From assembly GCA_002436085.1 (NCBI GenBank), contig DIXT01000021.1:1-64000 (forward strand): a stretch of 64,000 nucleotides of DNA. Direction: 5' to 3'. Positions 62,039 through 64,000 of the stretch are shown here, piece after piece (position 1 is the stretch's first letter; each line of letters starts with the position of its first letter). The notes below the pieces were generated by a model. That model did not search any database and was not told the DNA's origin. It worked only from the letters and a program-made list of their open reading frames with translations. This stretch comes from Anaerolineaceae bacterium UBA6073. Lineage in GTDB: Bacteria; Chloroflexota; Anaerolineae; Anaerolineales; Anaerolineaceae. A program made the translations under genes and the position numbers.

Positions 62039-63906
62039 CCAGACCCAATAATATTAAAGTGGGAGAACTTAATCCATCCCAACTGCTCTATACCTATGGA
62101 GTCGGGGCAATTGTCGATTTGCCACATTTATCCGCCATCGTTTCCGGATTGGATGATTGGCCGGTAGATCCCGAATATGTTCGTGAAATCCAGGAAGAAC
62201 GCCTGCTTTTTGCCCTGAAAGGTGAATTGGGGAATCAAGTGCAGCGACTGCTATCCCTGCCCAGCGTTCCAGATGTAGGCGGAAAACCTAATCCCTTTGA
62301 TAAAGAAGCACATATCGGCGTGCCAGTCAGTACCTTCCCACAGTGGATGGTTTGCCCCTCATGTCAGGTGCTCGCTCCCACCCAGTCCGAGTTATTTGAA
62401 CTGAAGGTGGATTATTATCATCCTGACCGAACGCATTATGAACATGTCAATTGTCAACGCGCAACCAAGCCAACAGCGTTGCCGGCGCGTTTCCTCGTGT
62501 GCTGTGAAAACGGCCATCTGGATGACTTCCCCTGGGTGGAATATGTTCATCATTTTGACCCGACCAAATATGATCACAAAAGCCTGACTTTGTCAGAATT
62601 TGGGCCATCTGGTGAGGCTCGTGATCTCTATGTGGAGTGCAATATTTGCGGTGCAAAACGGCAACTGGCTGAAGCTTTCGGACGTGAGAACCGTGAGAAA
62701 ATGCCCATTTGCAAGGGTCGCCGGCCGCATCTCCATGATTACGATCCGGATGGTTGTGAACTCTATGTGCGTGCTATCTTGCTGGGTGCCAGTAACCTCT
62801 GGTTTCCATTTGTCCTCAACACAATTTCCATCCCTACCACCGCAGATAAGTTGGCCAATTTGGTTGCGGAAAATTGGGGCGAGTTAAGCCGCGTAGAAAA
62901 GGTTGATGAATTGGCATACATGGAGAAATGGGGGAAACTGAAAGCATTTGCAGAGTATGCTTTGTCTGATTTATGGGATGCCATTAGTAAAAGAAAATCG
63001 CGCGAGACATCAAGCGAGAATGATGAACACCCTAATTTGCTAACCCCAGAATGGGCTGCGTTTACGACCCCTGCATCACAAAGCCAAACCCCTGATTTCA
63101 GATTGAAATCTGTAAATCCTCCCTCAAAGTATAAGGATGTATTTTCACAGGTCGTTCTGGTTGAGCGGTTGAGGGAAGTCAGAGCATTGGCTGGATTCAC
63201 CCGGATCGACTCTCCTGGAGAAATGGCGGAAAGCGACGAGGAAGAAATTCAGGCTGTTTCACCCATCTCAAGAAAAAAGCCAAATTGGATTCCAGCGATT
63301 GAAGTGCGAGGTGAAGGGATTTTCCTCCAATTTAGGGAATCAGAAATTCTCAAGTGGTTGGCTCAACCTGCGGTAAAAAACTGGGAAGCGATGTTCTTCC
63401 AGGCACATATCGAATGGCGCAAGAACCGCATGATCGAAAATCCAGAAGCAAATTTTCCTGGTTTGCGGTATGTTTTGTTGCACTCTTTTAGCCATGCGCT
63501 CATGCGCCAATTTGCCATGGAATGCGGATACACCCAGGCCAGTATTCGAGAACGGATCTATTCAAATAATCCAGGCCAGCCGGGTGATCCGATGGCTGGA
63601 ATCCTTCTTTATACATCCGCTCCAGATTCGGAAGGTACACTGGGTGGTCTGGTAAGTTTGGGAGAACCCCATAATTTAGAGAGACACATTGATTCCGCTC
63701 TTGAAGCGTGTGGTTTATGTGCATCTGACCCTACTTGTGCAGAACACATGCCCGGTTATGGTGCTTCAACGGTTCATGCGGCCGCCTGTCATTCTTGTCT
63801 CTTCTCGCCCGAAACTTCTTGCGAAAGAGGTAATCGCTATCTTGACCGTTCAGTACTGGTTTCAACCGTCAGCCATGATAATCACCGGTTTTTCAGCCAT
63901 GAATGA
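62035..63906 (+). CDS. drmB: DISARM DUF1998 protein DrmB
   Basis: A 623-residue DUF1998-containing protein, the typical partner of DrmA. The N terminus has ELNPSQLLYTYGVGAIVDLP. The C-terminal DUF1998 part has LLHSFSHALMRQFAMECGY and cysteine clusters CGLCASDPTC and AACHSCLFSPETSCERGN that probably bind zinc. The start overlaps the drmA stop by four bases. It overlaps the start of the next gene by eight bases. Confidence 0.9.
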   Translation: MTRPNNIKVGELNPSQLLYTYGVGAIVDLPHLSAIVSGLDDWPVDPEYVREIQEERLLFALKGELGNQVQRLLSLPSVPDVGGKPNPFDKEAHIGVPVSTFPQWMVCPSCQVLAPTQSELFELKVDYYHPDRTHYEHVNCQRATKPTALPARFLVCCENGHLDDFPWVEYVHHFDPTKYDHKSLTLSEFGPSGEARDLYVECNICGAKRQLAEAFGRENREKMPICKGRRPHLHDYDPDGCELYVRAILLGASNLWFPFVLNTISIPTTADKLANLVAENWGELSRVEKVDELAYMEKWGKLKAFAEYALSDLWDAISKRKSRETSSENDEHPNLLTPEWAAFTTPASQSQTPDFRLKSVNPPSKYKDVFSQVVLVERLREVRALAGFTRIDSPGEMAESDEEEIQAVSPISRKKPNWIPAIEVRGEGIFLQFRESEILKWLAQPAVKNWEAMFFQAHIEWRKNRMIENPEANFPGLRYVLLHSFSHALMRQFAMECGYTQASIRERIYSNNPGQPGDPMAGILLYTSAPDSEGTLGGLVSLGEPHNLERHIDSALEACGLCASDPTCAEHMPGYGASTVHAAACHSCLFSPETSCERGNRYLDRSVLVSTVSHDNHRFFSHE

Positions 63907-64000
63907 AAACTCGTTAGTCCTTCTTATATCTGATTTCGTTCAAAGTACACCTTCTGAAATTATTTACGAAGTACTGAAAATAATTCGTGAATGGCATTCA
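63899..64000 (+). CDS. drmC: Start of drmC, phospholipase D-like protein (partial)
   Basis: An ATG at 63899 overlaps the drmB stop (ATGAATGA) and opens a frame of 34 codons to the window end, MNENSLVLLISDFVQSTPSE then IIYEVLKIIREW. In DISARM, drmC (a phospholipase D-fold nuclease) follows drmB, so this identification rests on position. The catalytic HKD motif is outside the window. Confidence 0.6.
   Translation, partial: MNENSLVLLISDFVQSTPSEIIYEVLKIIREWHS

Overview
The window looks like a chromosomal segment of a Chloroflexota bacterium, probably from the Anaerolineae. This is an inference from overall gene content (membrane pyrophosphatase, clostripain-like and M23 exported peptidases, a DUF6056 membrane protein, a divergent sortase with a PRTG-type substrate, GC-rich coding) and from the many short palindromic intergenic repeats. 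No rRNA or other taxonomic marker is present.

Bases 1-10.4 kb are ordinary chromosome: the end of a sortase-anchored surface protein and its sortase, a tRNA-Val, a DNA photolyase, a PadR-led iron/cobalamin-type ABC uptake operon, a rubredoxin-fused flavin oxidoreductase, a DUF368 (PopT-like) undecaprenyl-phosphate transporter and a nitroreductase. From 10.4 to 14.4 kb lies a repeat-rich stretch. In it, two almost identical copies of a roughly 235-bp repeat bracket a small minus-strand module with an EcoRI-type adenine methylase and a DUF262-HNH nuclease. From 14.4 to 38.3 kb ordinary genes return: an ABC-2 exporter, exported peptidases, a cupin, a ZIP transporter, a PanB homologue with an unknown partner, a proton-pumping pyrophosphatase, deoC, an NTPase-TPR gene broken by a nonsense codon, an alpha/beta hydrolase and a tocopherol cyclase-like protein.

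At 38.5 kb there is a 42-nt 3' fragment of a tRNA-Met gene, still followed by its terminator. This is the footprint expected from tRNA-targeted integration. Everything to its right reads as a defence island that runs off the window end: a DUF234 ATPase, a SWIM protein, small regulators, a XRE/ImmA-PIN module and a large DISARM operon.

The DISARM operon starts with an excisionase-type helix-turn-helix gene. It continues with drmD (SNF2-like helicase), a probable PD-(D/E)XK nuclease of unknown role, drmMI (adenine methylase), an AAA ATPase plus DUF4435 pair matching the PARIS system (ariA/ariB), drmA, drmB and the start of drmC. Three features stand out. (1) PARIS is nested inside DISARM, so a restriction-type system and an anti-restriction sensor share one transcription unit. 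(2) ariA is cut by a 1188-bp IS630-type element flanked by a TA duplication, and conceptual removal restores one open frame. (3) drmMI contains a 444-bp element with terminal inverted repeats that encodes a DUF559 endonuclease-like domain and is exactly in frame (148 codons). At least two smaller in-frame insertions of the same palindrome family lie elsewhere in the gene. This DUF559/palindrome element is my best candidate for something undescribed.
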